In this document: in pieces, positions 8,196-16,138 of the stretch
How the letters are laid out: every line of letters begins with the position of its first letter
Numbering within the stretch: position 1 is the stretch's first letter
Origin: Streptomyces fodineus
GTDB lineage: Bacteria; Actinomycetota; Actinomycetes; Streptomycetales; Streptomycetaceae
Length of the DNA: 64,000 nt
Reading direction: 5' to 3'
Assembly: GCF_001735805.1 (NCBI RefSeq)
Contig: NZ_CP017248.1
Coordinates: 3,534,001 to 3,598,000, forward strand
The notes under the pieces: model-generated
What the model saw: the letters and a program-made list of their open reading frames with translations, nothing else
What the model was told of the DNA's origin: nothing
The model's database searches: none
Position numbers and translations under genes: made by a program

Positions 8196-9305
8196 TCAGC
8201 CCTCCGCCGCCCCCGACTCGATCGCCTCCTGCACCTCCGCGACCCGGTCCCGCTCCTCGGCGGCGAAGCGCTCGGCGTCCAGTTGCTCGGCGAGTTCCTC
8301 GTCCTGGGCCATGAGCAGGTCCAGACTGGAGTCGCCCATCTCGAAGACGCCCATGTCGACGTAGGCCTCCTGCAGCCGCTTGCCCCACAGGCCGATGTCC
8401 TTGACGCAGGGCACGATCCGGCTGAACAGCAACTTGCGGAACAGCTGGAGGAACTCGGAGCGCTCGCTCAGCGCCTCCGCATCGGCCTTGGGGATGCCGA
8501 AGTTCTCCAGCACCTCCACGCCGCGCAGCCGGTCGCGCATCAGATAGCAGCCCTCGATGACGAACTCCTCGCGCTCGCGCAGTTCGGCGTCGGTGAGCTG
8601 CTTGTAGTAGTCGCGCAGCGCCAGCCGGCCGAAGGCCACGTGCCGGGCCTCGTCCTGCATGACGTAGGTGAGGATCTGCTTGGGCAGCGGCTTGTCGGTG
8701 GTGTCCCGGATCATCCCGAACGCGGCGAGCGCCAGACCTTCGATGAGGACCTGCATGCCCAGGTACGGCATGTCCCAGCGGCTGTCGCGGAGCGTGTCGC
8801 CGAGCAGCGACTGCAGATTGTCGTTGATCGGGTAGACGAGCCCGATCTTCTCGTGCAGGAACCGGCCGTAGATCTCGGCGTGCCGGGCCTCGTCCATGGT
8901 CTGGGTGGCGGAGTAGAACTTGGCGTCCAGGTCGGGCACCGACTCCACGATCCGCGCCGCGCAGATCATCGCGCCCTGCTCGCCGTGGAGGAACTGGCTG
9001 AACTGCCAGGAGGCGTAGTGCCGGCGCAGCTCGCCCTTGTCCTTTTCGGTGAGCTTGTCCCAGTACTTGGTGCCGTACAGGGACATCATCTCGTCGGGTG
9101 TGCCGAGCGCGTCGTACGGGTCGACCTCCAGGTCCCAGTCGATGCGCTGCTGCCCGTCCCACTGCTTGTCCTTGCCCTTCTGGTACAGGGCGAGCAGGCG
9201 GTCGCGGCCGTCGTCGTACTCCCAGCTGAACCGGGCGGCGCCGCTCGCGGGCACGAGCCAGGGGGAGTCCCCCGGCGTGTTGGCGTACAGGTCATGGGTC
9301 GGCAT
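8196..9305 (-). CDS. Ferritin-like diiron protein (putative diiron oxygenase/desaturase)
   Basis: A 369-residue protein starting MPTHDLYANTPGD. Two canonical diiron-binding repeats are visible: the first helix pair carries LHGEQGAM with TMDEARHAEIYGRF, the second carries LIEGLALA with MQDEARHVAFGRL, giving the E/EXXH plus E/EXXH set of ferritin-like carboxylate-bridged diiron enzymes (R2-like). It ends in a Glu-rich helix. Such proteins act as oxygenases, N-oxygenases or desaturases on unknown substrates. It is divergent from a second diiron-enzyme gene, with 121 bases between the starts, so the two probably share regulation and perhaps a pathway. Confidence 0.85.
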   Translation of the reverse strand: MPTHDLYANTPGDSPWLVPASGAARFSWEYDDGRDRLLALYQKGKDKQWDGQQRIDWDLEVDPYDALGTPDEMMSLYGTKYWDKLTEKDKGELRRHYASWQFSQFLHGEQGAMICAARIVESVPDLDAKFYSATQTMDEARHAEIYGRFLHEKIGLVYPINDNLQSLLGDTLRDSRWDMPYLGMQVLIEGLALAAFGMIRDTTDKPLPKQILTYVMQDEARHVAFGRLALRDYYKQLTDAELREREEFVIEGCYLMRDRLRGVEVLENFGIPKADAEALSERSEFLQLFRKLLFSRIVPCVKDIGLWGKRLQEAYVDMGVFEMGDSSLDLLMAQDEELAEQLDAERFAAEERDRVAEVQEAIESGAAEG

Positions 9306-9426
9306 ACCTCGCAGGCTCACACGTAGACGCGAAGTCAACAAGTCATGTGCAAGGGATTGACGCTCTTGCTGACAGGCAGTCTCATAAGGCAGGACGATGT
9401 ACCCCCGGTAACGAGGTGAGGGAGCC

Positions 9427-10365
9427 ATGACGACCCTGACGGAAGCGGACGCGCTGGAGGGCTTGCGCGACGCGCTCGGCCTGCTCAAGGACCGGGAGCA
9501 GGTGGCCGAACGGCTGCTCGCCTCCTCCGCCAAGCACTCCTTCGACCCGGACAGGGAACTGGACTGGGACGCGCCCTTCGAGGAGGGCAAGTGGTTCTGG
9601 CCGCCGGAGCTGGTGTCGCTGTACGACACCCCGATGTGGCAGCGGATGAGCGAGGAGCAGCGGATCCTGCTCTCCCAGCACGAGGCGGCGGCGCTGGCCT
9701 CGCTCGGCATCTGGTTCGAGCTCATCCTGATGCAGCTGCTGGTCCGGCACATCTACGACAAGGCGGCGACGAGCGCCCACGTCCGCTACGCCCTCACCGA
9801 GATCGAGGACGAGTGCCGGCACTCGAAGATGTTCGCCCGCCTGATCGCGCACGGGGACACGCCCTGGTACCCGGTGAGCCGCGTCCACCAGAACCTCGGC
9901 CGCCTCTTCAAGACCATCTCCACCACCCCCGGTTCCTTCACCGCCACGCTGCTCGGCGAGGAGGTCCTGGACTGGATGCAGCGGCTGACGTTCCCCGACG
10001 AGCGCGTCCAGCCCCTGATCCGCGGCGTCACACGCATCCACGTGGTCGAGGAGGCCCGCCACGTCCGGTACGCCCGCGAGGAACTCCGGCGCCAGATGGT
10101 GACGGCCCCGAAGTGGTCCCAGGAGTTCACGCGGATCACCTCCGGCGAGTTCGCCCGGATCTTCTCCATCGCGTTCGTGAATCCCGAGGTCTACACGAAC
10201 GTCGGGCTGGACAAGCGCGAGGCCATGGCCCAGGTGAAGGCCAGCGGGCACCGGCGGGAGGTCATGCAGACGGGCGCGAAGCGGCTGACCGACTTCCTGG
10301 ACGACATCGGGGTGTTGCGGGGGGCCGGGCGGCGGTTGTGGAGGTCGTCGGGGTTGCTGGCGTAG
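9427..10365 (+). CDS. AurF-type diiron oxygenase
   Basis: A 312-residue protein with the AurF/CmlI-like diiron signatures: LLSQHEAAALASLGIWFEL, ALTEIEDECRHSKMFARLI and VVEEARHVRYAREEL, which together supply the Glu/His ligands. AurF homologues oxidise arylamines to nitro compounds; most chromosomal copies have no assigned substrate. The ATG start follows GAGGTGAGGGAGCC. It is divergent from the ferritin-like gene and followed, after about 340 non-coding bases, by a TetR regulator in the same direction, which may control the pair. Confidence 0.85.
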   Translation: MTTLTEADALEGLRDALGLLKDREQVAERLLASSAKHSFDPDRELDWDAPFEEGKWFWPPELVSLYDTPMWQRMSEEQRILLSQHEAAALASLGIWFELILMQLLVRHIYDKAATSAHVRYALTEIEDECRHSKMFARLIAHGDTPWYPVSRVHQNLGRLFKTISTTPGSFTATLLGEEVLDWMQRLTFPDERVQPLIRGVTRIHVVEEARHVRYAREELRRQMVTAPKWSQEFTRITSGEFARIFSIAFVNPEVYTNVGLDKREAMAQVKASGHRREVMQTGAKRLTDFLDDIGVLRGAGRRLWRSSGLLA

Positions 10366-10708
10366 GTCCTGGGCGGGGGCGGGGTACTTCTTCTGGGTGT
10401 CGAAGTGCTCGTCGCCGTGCGAGGTCGACAGGGCGGTGCAGTCGTCCAGGAACCGCCCCCAGGCGACGCCTGCCGCCCGCGCAGGAACGCGACGAGCCGA
10501 GATCCTGCGGCGGGGGCCGCTCCGGCAGCGGAATCGGCGGGTTCGAGCGCTCTCGGGCCGTGCCGGAGGCTGGACGCCTGCAACGCCAACCCCCGCAGTG
10601 TCCGGCAGCGGCATCGGGCCGGCGGAACTCTCGCCACGGCATCCCGGGCGGTCGAAGAGGCCCGCTACGGGCTCGGCGGCATCACCCACGGCGATTAGGC
10701 TGCCGTCC
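10366..10708. other. Intergenic region with no supported gene
   Basis: No start with a ribosome site is visible on either strand. On the minus strand an open frame reads RFLDDCTALSTSHGDEHFDTQKK, which has ordinary protein-like composition and could be a gene remnant, but it lacks a start and I cannot place it in a family. The TetR promoter must lie in the right part. Confidence 0.4.
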
Positions 10709-11365
10709 ATGACGCCGGCCGCCACCCCCGCCTACCGCCGACTGAGCGTCGAGGAGCGACGAAGTCAGCTCCTCGGTGCCGCCCTGTCCCTCTTCGCGCA
10801 CCGCGCGCCCGAGGATGTGTCGCTGGACGACGTGGCGGAGGCGGCAGGGGTGTCGCGACCGCTGGTGTACCGGTACTTCCCGGGCGGCAAGCAGCAGCTG
10901 TACGAGGCCGCGCTGCGCTCCGCCGCCGAAGAGCTCCGGCTGTGCTTCGACGAGGCCCGCGAGGGCCCCCTGCTGCCCCGGCTGGCCCGCGCCCTGGACC
11001 GCTATCTGAGCTTCGTCGACGAGCACGACACCGGCTTCAGCGCCCTGCTCCAGGGCGGCAGCGTGGTGGAGACCTCGCGGACCACGGCCATCGTCGACGG
11101 GGTGCGCCGGGCCGCGGCCGAGCACATCTACAGCCATCTCGGCGTCCCCGACCCCGGCCCACGGCTGCGCATGACGGTCCGGACGTGGATCACGGCCGTG
11201 GAGGCCGCCTCCCTGATCTGGCTGGACGAGGACAAGCAGCCCCCGGTCGAGGAGCTGCGCGACTGGCTGGTGGAGCAGTTCGTGGCCGTCCTCACGGTCA
11301 CCGCGGCCCGGGACCCGCAGACGGCCGCCGTCGTCGGCGGGCTCGGCGAGGATGACCGAGACTGA
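10709..11365 (+). CDS. TetR/AcrR-family transcriptional regulator
   Basis: A 218-residue regulator. The N-terminal helix-turn-helix (about residues 12-58) reads RRSQLLGAALSLFAHR, then SLDDVAEAAGVSRPLVYRYFPGGKQQLYEAAL, a textbook TetR HTH with the YxYF recognition helix. The C-terminal ligand-binding domain contains YLSFVDEHDTGFSALLQGG, as in the subgroup whose members sense hydrophobic ligands. It most likely represses the upstream diiron-oxygenase genes or itself. A candidate operator with half-sites GTCAA and TTGAC lies in the region 9334-9362 between the two oxygenase genes, but its symmetry is weak. Confidence 0.9.
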   Translation: MTPAATPAYRRLSVEERRSQLLGAALSLFAHRAPEDVSLDDVAEAAGVSRPLVYRYFPGGKQQLYEAALRSAAEELRLCFDEAREGPLLPRLARALDRYLSFVDEHDTGFSALLQGGSVVETSRTTAIVDGVRRAAAEHIYSHLGVPDPGPRLRMTVRTWITAVEAASLIWLDEDKQPPVEELRDWLVEQFVAVLTVTAARDPQTAAVVGGLGEDDRD

Positions 11366-11672
11366 AGCGGTGAAGAGTCAGGACACCCCCTTCGAGGGCG
11401 GCCCCATGGACGGGCGGGTGCTGCCGGTCATGGTCGGCCCCACGGGGCACCCCCCGAAGACGTACCGCATCCCCGTCCCGGACCCCGACGGCGGCCCGCC
11501 CACGGTGCTCGTCTACCACCGTGTGCCGCGTGGGCACAGTAGGCGGCTGGGTCTGATCCAGGGGTGGAAGTACCAGTACGACCCGGACGACACCTCCGGC
11601 GGAAGGCTCCGGTGGCCCTGGTCGAAGCCGGGCGGCGCGGCGTCCGGCGAGGCGGATGACGCACGCGGGTGA
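11352..11672 (+). CDS. Conserved hypothetical protein
   Basis: A 106-residue hydrophilic protein, MTETEAVKSQDTPFEGGPMDGRVLPV. The FEGGPMDGR-like motif recurs in small Streptomyces proteins of unknown function that carry the same Pro-rich strand segments (TYRIPVPDPDGGPP). Its ATG overlaps the TetR gene by 14 bases, so it is probably translated from the same message. No catalytic motif, signal peptide or membrane segment is visible. Confidence 0.65.
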   Translation: MTETEAVKSQDTPFEGGPMDGRVLPVMVGPTGHPPKTYRIPVPDPDGGPPTVLVYHRVPRGHSRRLGLIQGWKYQYDPDDTSGGRLRWPWSKPGGAASGEADDARG

Positions 11673-11745
11673 CACGCGCGGGTGACACGGTTGCCCCGAA
11701 CCGCGCACGCTCGGCGCGCGCCCCACGCGGATCGTCTGATAATCG

Positions 11746-11789
11746 CGGTGCGATGAGGGGGGACGAAAGTGACCACCCTTATCGCACCG
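11746..11789 (+). promoter_or_regulatory. Strong hairpin in the 5' leader of the NlpC/P60 gene
   Basis: The arms CGGTGCGAT (11746-11754) and ATCGCACCG (11781-11789) are perfectly complementary. The stem continues inward (GAGGGG with CCACCCTT, one G-U and one mismatch) and leaves a loop around ACGAAAGTGA. It ends exactly where the putative ribosome site GAGGTG begins, 14 bases before the GTG start at 11803. It may affect translation or message stability, or be an operator in the DNA. It does not match the ydaO/c-di-AMP riboswitch that precedes many actinobacterial wall-hydrolase genes. Confidence 0.6.
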
Positions 11790-11802
11790 AGGTGATGTCG
11801 TC

Positions 11803-12846
11803 GTGTCAGGAACGGTCCCGCGCCTGGCCTGTACGGCTGCGGTGGCGGCCCTGGCGGCCCGGTCCCTGCTCGCGCCCCTGCCCGCCGCCGCCGTAACGCC
11901 GGATCCGCAACAGCGTTCCGTCGCCCAGCTGCTGACGGAGCTTCAGCAGCTGTACCGGCAGACCGAACAGGCCACCGAGAGCTACAACGCCACCGCGGAG
12001 AAGCTGAAGCGGCAGCGCGCCGAGGTGTCCCGGCTCGACGGCGAACTGGCCCGCGCCCGTCTCGCGCTGCAGGACAGCCGCACCGACGCCGGCCGGCTGG
12101 CCCGCCAGCAGTACCAGAACACCGACGGCCTCGGCCCCTACGTCCGTCTGCTCCTCGCCCCCGACCCGCAGCACGCGCTGGACGAGGGCCATGTCATCGG
12201 CGAGCTGGCCCGCGAGCGGGCCGGCGCGGTGACCCGGCTGACCGCCAGGGAGCAGCGCGAGGACGCCCTCGCCCGGGCCGCCCGCACGGCGCTGGACACC
12301 CAACTCACCCTCACGGAGCGGCAGAAGAAGCAGCGCGACGCCGTGCGGAGCAAACTGGCCGACGTGGAACGCCTGCTGGCCGGCCTCACCCCGGACCAGC
12401 TGGCCGCGGTCGCCGCCCTGGAGCGGCGGGGCGTCACCGAGGCCCAGCGAAAGCTCACCACCTCCGGCGCACTGCCCACGGGCCGTTCGGCCTCCCCCGA
12501 GGCCGAACGCGCGGTCCACTACGCCATGGACCAGCTCGGCAAGCCGTACCAGTGGGGCGCACAGGGCCCGGACTCCTACGACTGCTCGGGCCTGACCTCA
12601 CAGGCCTGGGGGCACGCCGGCACGCCCATCCCCCGTACCAGCCAGGAACAGTGGCAACACCTCAGGAGAGTTCCGCTGAACCGGCTCCACCCCGGTGACC
12701 TGGTGGTCTACTTCCCCGAGGCGACCCACGTGGCGTTGTACGTCGGGGACGGGAAGGTCGTACAGGCGCCAAGGCCCGGCGAGATGGTACGGGTCTCACC
12801 GCTGGCGTCGTATCCGGTGCTCGGCGCGGTACGCCCGGACGAGTAG
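11803..12846 (+). CDS. NlpC/P60 (C40) peptidoglycan endopeptidase with coiled-coil N-terminus
   Basis: A 347-residue exported protein. The signal peptide ends near PLPAAAVTPD. It is followed by a long coiled coil (about residues 40-200, heptad-rich LLTELQQLYRQTEQATESYNATAEKLKRQ and later helices), like the inhibitory or tethering domain of RipA/CwlO-type hydrolases. The C-terminal NlpC/P60 domain carries the catalytic Cys in YDCSGLT, the His in THVALYVGDG and a downstream polar residue (VQAPRPGEMV). It would cut D-Glu-mDAP or LL-DAP stem peptides in the cell wall. A GTG start with GAGGTG upstream is used. The leader carries the hairpin described separately. Confidence 0.92.
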   Translation: MSGTVPRLACTAAVAALAARSLLAPLPAAAVTPDPQQRSVAQLLTELQQLYRQTEQATESYNATAEKLKRQRAEVSRLDGELARARLALQDSRTDAGRLARQQYQNTDGLGPYVRLLLAPDPQHALDEGHVIGELARERAGAVTRLTAREQREDALARAARTALDTQLTLTERQKKQRDAVRSKLADVERLLAGLTPDQLAAVAALERRGVTEAQRKLTTSGALPTGRSASPEAERAVHYAMDQLGKPYQWGAQGPDSYDCSGLTSQAWGHAGTPIPRTSQEQWQHLRRVPLNRLHPGDLVVYFPEATHVALYVGDGKVVQAPRPGEMVRVSPLASYPVLGAVRPDE

Positions 12847-12956
12847 AACTGGCGTGTCGGTGTCCGATTTGTGGCTTTTCAGATTAACGTCGGTGCGCGT
12901 AAGGGGTCGATCTGTGGCAGACCGTATCCACTTCACTTCCACCATGGAGAGATGAC

Positions 12957-13232
12957 ATGCACAAGCTTCGCAAGGCCGGTGTCCTGGTCGCAGCCGTGGG
13001 CAGCCTCGCGCTCCTGACGACCGGCACCGCGTACGCCGGCGGCGGCGGGGAGCACGGCGGGGTCATGCAGAGTTCCAACTGTAAGGACCACGATCTGAAC
13101 GTCGACGTCCTCGGCGAGGTCGGCATCCTCAACGGCCTGCTGGGCAACGCGCTCAACGGCGAGGGCGACCCGGGTGCACAGAGCACCCACATCGGCTCGA
13201 CCATGGGCTGCAACAACCACGCCGGAGAGTAA
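12957..13232 (+). CDS. Small secreted protein of unknown function
   Basis: A 91-residue protein with a Sec signal peptide ending at TAYAGG (about residue 27). The mature chain of about 64 residues is Gly/Asn-rich with only two cysteines (SNCKDHD and MGCNNHAGE) and a central amphipathic stretch, LNVDVLGEVGILNGLLGNALNGEG. It is organised like chaplin or rodlin-era surface proteins but lacks the chaplin domain, and I do not recognise the family. A GGAGAG site lies 7 bases before the ATG. A strong terminator follows. The two cysteines could form one disulfide, leaving a hydrophobic loop that may be surface active. Confidence 0.75.
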   Translation: MHKLRKAGVLVAAVGSLALLTTGTAYAGGGGEHGGVMQSSNCKDHDLNVDVLGEVGILNGLLGNALNGEGDPGAQSTHIGSTMGCNNHAGE

Positions 13233-13252
13233 GAGGCCGGTTCAGCAGCTCC

Positions 13253-13318
13253 GACGGTGGAAAGCGGCTGATTCCCGCGGGTCCAGGGGCGCTTTGCAGC
13301 GCCCCTGGTACCACCGTC
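13253..13318. terminator. Nested bidirectional terminator hairpin
   Basis: Outer arms GACGGTGG (13253-13260) and CCACCGTC (13311-13318) enclose a perfect 10-bp inner stem, CCAGGGGCGC (13283-13292) with GCGCCCCTGG (13299-13308), and a TTTGCA loop. It sits between the convergent ends of the small secreted protein gene and the monooxygenase gene, so it can end transcription from both sides. Confidence 0.75.
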
Positions 13319-14570
13319 AGGCTCCAGCGGCCGACGCCAGGTAGGCCTCGGTCTTCTCCGGGTCGTAGAAGAAGTTCTCGAAGTCGGCCGGGTCGTTGAA
13401 CGCATTGGCGAAGCGGTCGGCGACCGGCTGCAGTTGCTCCGCCGCGCCGATCAGGTTCAGGATGTGCTCGGGCGGCGGGGCGAGCATCGCGTTCGTCCAC
13501 TTGGTGACGTGCTGGGCGGTGTCCCAGTACCGGTCGAACGTGGCCCGCATCCACTCCTCGTCGAACGGCTTGTCGCCGTGCTCCAGGATGGACGCGAGAT
13601 ACGCCGCCGCGCACTTGGACGCGGAGTTGGAACCCTGACCGGTGATCGGGTCGTTGGCCACCACGACGTCCGCGACACCCAGCACCAGGCCGCCGCCGGG
13701 GAGGCGGCCGACGGGGTTGCGGACGGTCGGGGCGTAACGCCCGGCCAACGTAGCGCCGGCATCGGTCAGTTCGACCTCGGTGGCCCGCGCGTACTCCCAG
13801 GGCGTGAACTTCTCCATGAGTTCCAGCGTCAGGGAGAGGTGCTTCGCCGGGTCCTTGACGCCGTTGAAGACGTCGAGCGGGCCACCGGGTACGCCCTCCC
13901 AGAACAGGATGTCCGCGCGGCCGGACGTGGTCAGCGTCGGCATGATGAACAGCTCGCCGACACCGGGGACCAGGTTGCAGCGGACCGCGTCGAACCCGGG
14001 GTGCTCCGGGCGCGGGCCGAGCCCGTGGACGTACGCCACCGCCAGCGCGCGCTGCGGCTCGCTGTACGGGGAGCGCTCGGGGTCGCGGGCGAACATCGAC
14101 ACCAGCTCGCCCTTGCCGGCCGCGACCAGGACGAGGTCGTACGTACGGGAGAAGTAGTCGAGGTCGCCGACCGCCGCGCCGTGGATGACCAGTTGGCCGC
14201 CGCGCTGGGCGAAGGTGTCCATCCAGCCGGCCATCTTCACCCGCTGGTCGACCGACTGCGCGTACCCGTCCAGCTTGCCCACCCAGTCGATCGCACGGGC
14301 CGCGGGGCCCTCGCCCCAGGAACCGGGGGCGGCGACCGAGACGCCGAGTCCTTCGATCTTCGGGGCCTGGGACTCCCAGAAGTTCAGCTGGAGATCACGC
14401 TCGTGCTGCAGTGCCGTGTGGAACATGCACTGCGTCGACATGACCCGGCCGGTGCGGATCTCGTCCGCGGTCCGGTTCGACATCAGGGTGACCTCGTAGC
14501 CGTGCGACTGCAGGCCGAGGGCGAGCTGGAGGCCGGACTGACCGGCTCCGACGACGAGTATCTTCCGCAT
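13317..14570 (-). CDS. StyA-like (styrene/indole) FAD-dependent monooxygenase
   Basis: A 417-residue flavoprotein. The N-terminus has the Rossmann dinucleotide fingerprint MRKILVVGAGQSGLQLALGL (GxGxxG), and the conserved MSNRTADEIRTGRVMSTQ segment is typical of the styrene monooxygenase group. A second motif, VLGVADVVVANDPITGQGSNSASK, matches the DP-containing FAD-binding region of group E monooxygenases. These enzymes normally take reduced FAD from a separate reductase, and none is encoded nearby. It lies 35 bases downstream of the conservon GTPase in the same direction and is probably part of that operon. The substrate is unknown. Confidence 0.88.
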   Translation of the reverse strand: MRKILVVGAGQSGLQLALGLQSHGYEVTLMSNRTADEIRTGRVMSTQCMFHTALQHERDLQLNFWESQAPKIEGLGVSVAAPGSWGEGPAARAIDWVGKLDGYAQSVDQRVKMAGWMDTFAQRGGQLVIHGAAVGDLDYFSRTYDLVLVAAGKGELVSMFARDPERSPYSEPQRALAVAYVHGLGPRPEHPGFDAVRCNLVPGVGELFIMPTLTTSGRADILFWEGVPGGPLDVFNGVKDPAKHLSLTLELMEKFTPWEYARATEVELTDAGATLAGRYAPTVRNPVGRLPGGGLVLGVADVVVANDPITGQGSNSASKCAAAYLASILEHGDKPFDEEWMRATFDRYWDTAQHVTKWTNAMLAPPPEHILNLIGAAEQLQPVADRFANAFNDPADFENFFYDPEKTEAYLASAAGA

Positions 14571-14605
14571 GCGGGTGGGGACTCCTAACGGGTACTGCTC
14601 GGGGA

Positions 14606-15244
14606 CTACTCGGGGGTTTCGTCCAGCGCGTGGCCGACCAGGGCCAGCAAGGTCTCGATGACCGAGATCCGGCGCCGCGCATCCATGATCATGACAGGGA
14701 CGTGCGCGGGGATCGTCAGAGCCTCCCGTACGTCCTCCGGCTCGAACCGCTCGCTGCCGTCGAAGTGGTTGACCGCGACGACGTACGGCAGTCCGCAGCT
14801 CTCGAAGTAGTCCAGCGCCGGGAAGCAGTCCTTCAGGCGGCGGGTGTCGGCCATGACGACGGCGCCGATCGCGCCGCGCACCAGGTCGTCCCACATGAAC
14901 CAGAACCGCTGCTGGCCCGGCGTGCCGAACAGGTAGAGCACCAGGTCGTCGTCGAGCGTGATGCGGCCGAAGTCCATGGCCACGGTTGTGGTGAGCTTGC
15001 CCGGCGTGGCGGTGAGGTCGTCGGTCTCCTCGCTCGCCTCGGTCATCAGCGCCTCCGTCTGCAGGGGCGTGATCTCCGAGACGGAGGTGACCAGCGTGGT
15101 CTTGCCGACGCCGAAACCGCCCGCCACGACTATCTTCGTCGCGATCGGGGCCCGGGTGCGGTCCGTCTGCCAGGACCTCAGGTCGTCGCCGGGCTCGGCG
15201 ACGAGGGGGGCGACGCCGGTGGCGTCAGAGACGGCGGAGTCCAC
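14606..15244 (-). CDS. cvnD: Conservon GTPase (CvnD family, small Ras-like)
   Basis: A 212-residue GTP-binding protein. The P-loop GGFGVGKTT lies near residues 42-50, the G3-like motif appears as LFGTPGQQRF, and the base-recognition motif is AVNHFDG, which replaces the usual NKxD with NHFD as is common in the CvnD/Ras-like family. It interacts with the sensor kinase and roadblock proteins at the membrane in a G-protein-like signalling complex known from S. coelicolor conservons. The GTG start lies inside the end of cvnC (20-base overlap). Confidence 0.92.
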   Translation of the reverse strand: MDSAVSDATGVAPLVAEPGDDLRSWQTDRTRAPIATKIVVAGGFGVGKTTLVTSVSEITPLQTEALMTEASEETDDLTATPGKLTTTVAMDFGRITLDDDLVLYLFGTPGQQRFWFMWDDLVRGAIGAVVMADTRRLKDCFPALDYFESCGLPYVVAVNHFDGSERFEPEDVREALTIPAHVPVMIMDARRRISVIETLLALVGHALDETPE

Positions 15245-15644
15245 TCAGCACCCTTTCCAGCAGCGCGCGGTCCGGGCGGCCGGTGCCGTGACCGGTTCCG
15301 GTGCCGTACACACGGATCTTTCCCTGGTCCGCGAGGTCGCTCAGGAGCACGCGGACCACGCCGAGCGGCATCTTCAGCAGCGCGGCGATCTCGGCCACCG
15401 TACGCATACGGCGGCACAGTTCGACGATGGCCTGCATCTCCGGCATGACACGGCCCTGTGGACCCGTGCGGGAACCATTCTCCAGTTCCTTGCGCTCCTC
15501 CGGGGCCTCCAGCGCCGCCACGAACGTCTCCACGAGGAGGACATGACCGAAGCGGGTACGGCCGCCGGTGAGCGAGTAGGGCCGGACACGGGCGGGTTTG
15601 CGCTCGCCGCCGCGCACGGGGAGCTTCTTCGCGGGGCCGCTCAC
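15225..15644 (-). CDS. cvnC: Conservon DUF742 protein (CvnC family)
   Basis: A 139-residue protein with the DUF742 winged-helix-like pattern VRPYSLTGGRTRFGH near residues 20-35, then IVELCRRMRTVAEIAALLKMPLGVVRVLLSDLADQGKIRVY. It is the third member of the conserved four-gene set. The GTG start overlaps the cvnB stop by 4 bases and its own end overlaps cvnD. The role is unclear; it is thought to be an adaptor in the complex. Confidence 0.92.
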   Translation of the reverse strand: MSGPAKKLPVRGGERKPARVRPYSLTGGRTRFGHVLLVETFVAALEAPEERKELENGSRTGPQGRVMPEMQAIVELCRRMRTVAEIAALLKMPLGVVRVLLSDLADQGKIRVYGTGTGHGTGRPDRALLERVLSGLRRL

Positions 15645-16138
15645 CGGGTGCTCCCCGCCGACTGGGCCTCCAGGGACTTCCGCAGCTCGGTGCGGAGTTC
15701 GGGGGTGAGGACGTGGCCGGCGCGGCCGACGAACAGCGCCATGTGGTACGCCACCACGCTCATGTCGCAGTCGGCGGAGCCGTGCACACCGAGCAGCGAG
15801 CCGTCGCTGATCGACATCACGAACAGGCTGCCCTCCTCCATCGCGATCATCGTGTGCTTGACGCCGCCGCAGTCCATCAGCTTCGCGGCGCCGACGGTGA
15901 GGCTGCCGATGCCGGAGACGATGGTGGCGAGGTCGGCGGAGGAGCCACGGGGGCCTCGCGCCGGGCGGGCCTGGCGGGACTGCTCGGTGTGCCCCGGATC
16001 GGACGACAGGAGCAGCAGACCGTCCGAGGAGACCACGGCGACCGACTGGATGCCGGGGACTTCCTCGACCAGGTTCGTCAGCAGCCAGTGCAGATTGCGG
16101 GCTTCACTGCTCAGTCCGTAGGTACTGGGCGCGGTCAA
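15641..16138 (-). CDS. cvnB: Conservon roadblock/LC7 protein (CvnB family)
   Basis: A 165-residue protein with a roadblock/LC7 domain: LHWLLTNLVEEVPGIQSVAVVSSDGLLLLSS, a Gly-rich middle, and a final strand LLGVHGSADCDMSVVAYHMALFV. Roadblock proteins act as GTPase regulators or scaffolds. The TTG start overlaps the cvnA stop (TTGA), so translation is coupled. An unusual Ser/Arg/Gly-rich insert (ARPARGPRGSSADL) sits between strands. Confidence 0.9.
   Translation of the reverse strand: MTAPSTYGLSSEARNLHWLLTNLVEEVPGIQSVAVVSSDGLLLLSSDPGHTEQSRQARPARGPRGSSADLATIVSGIGSLTVGAAKLMDCGGVKHTMIAMEEGSLFVMSISDGSLLGVHGSADCDMSVVAYHMALFVGRAGHVLTPELRTELRKSLEAQSAGSTR

Noticed and set aside
9306..9752. N-terminal extension of the ferritin-like gene
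   Set aside because: The frame is open, but it overlaps the divergent gene, and the ATG at 9305 gives the expected start.
10366..10708. Small gene on the minus strand (RFLDDCTALSTSHGDEH)
   Set aside because: No start codon with ribosome site and no family match; kept only as a possible remnant.
11740..11800. ydaO/c-di-AMP riboswitch before the NlpC/P60 gene
   Set aside because: The leader lacks the known conserved core; only a simple hairpin is present.
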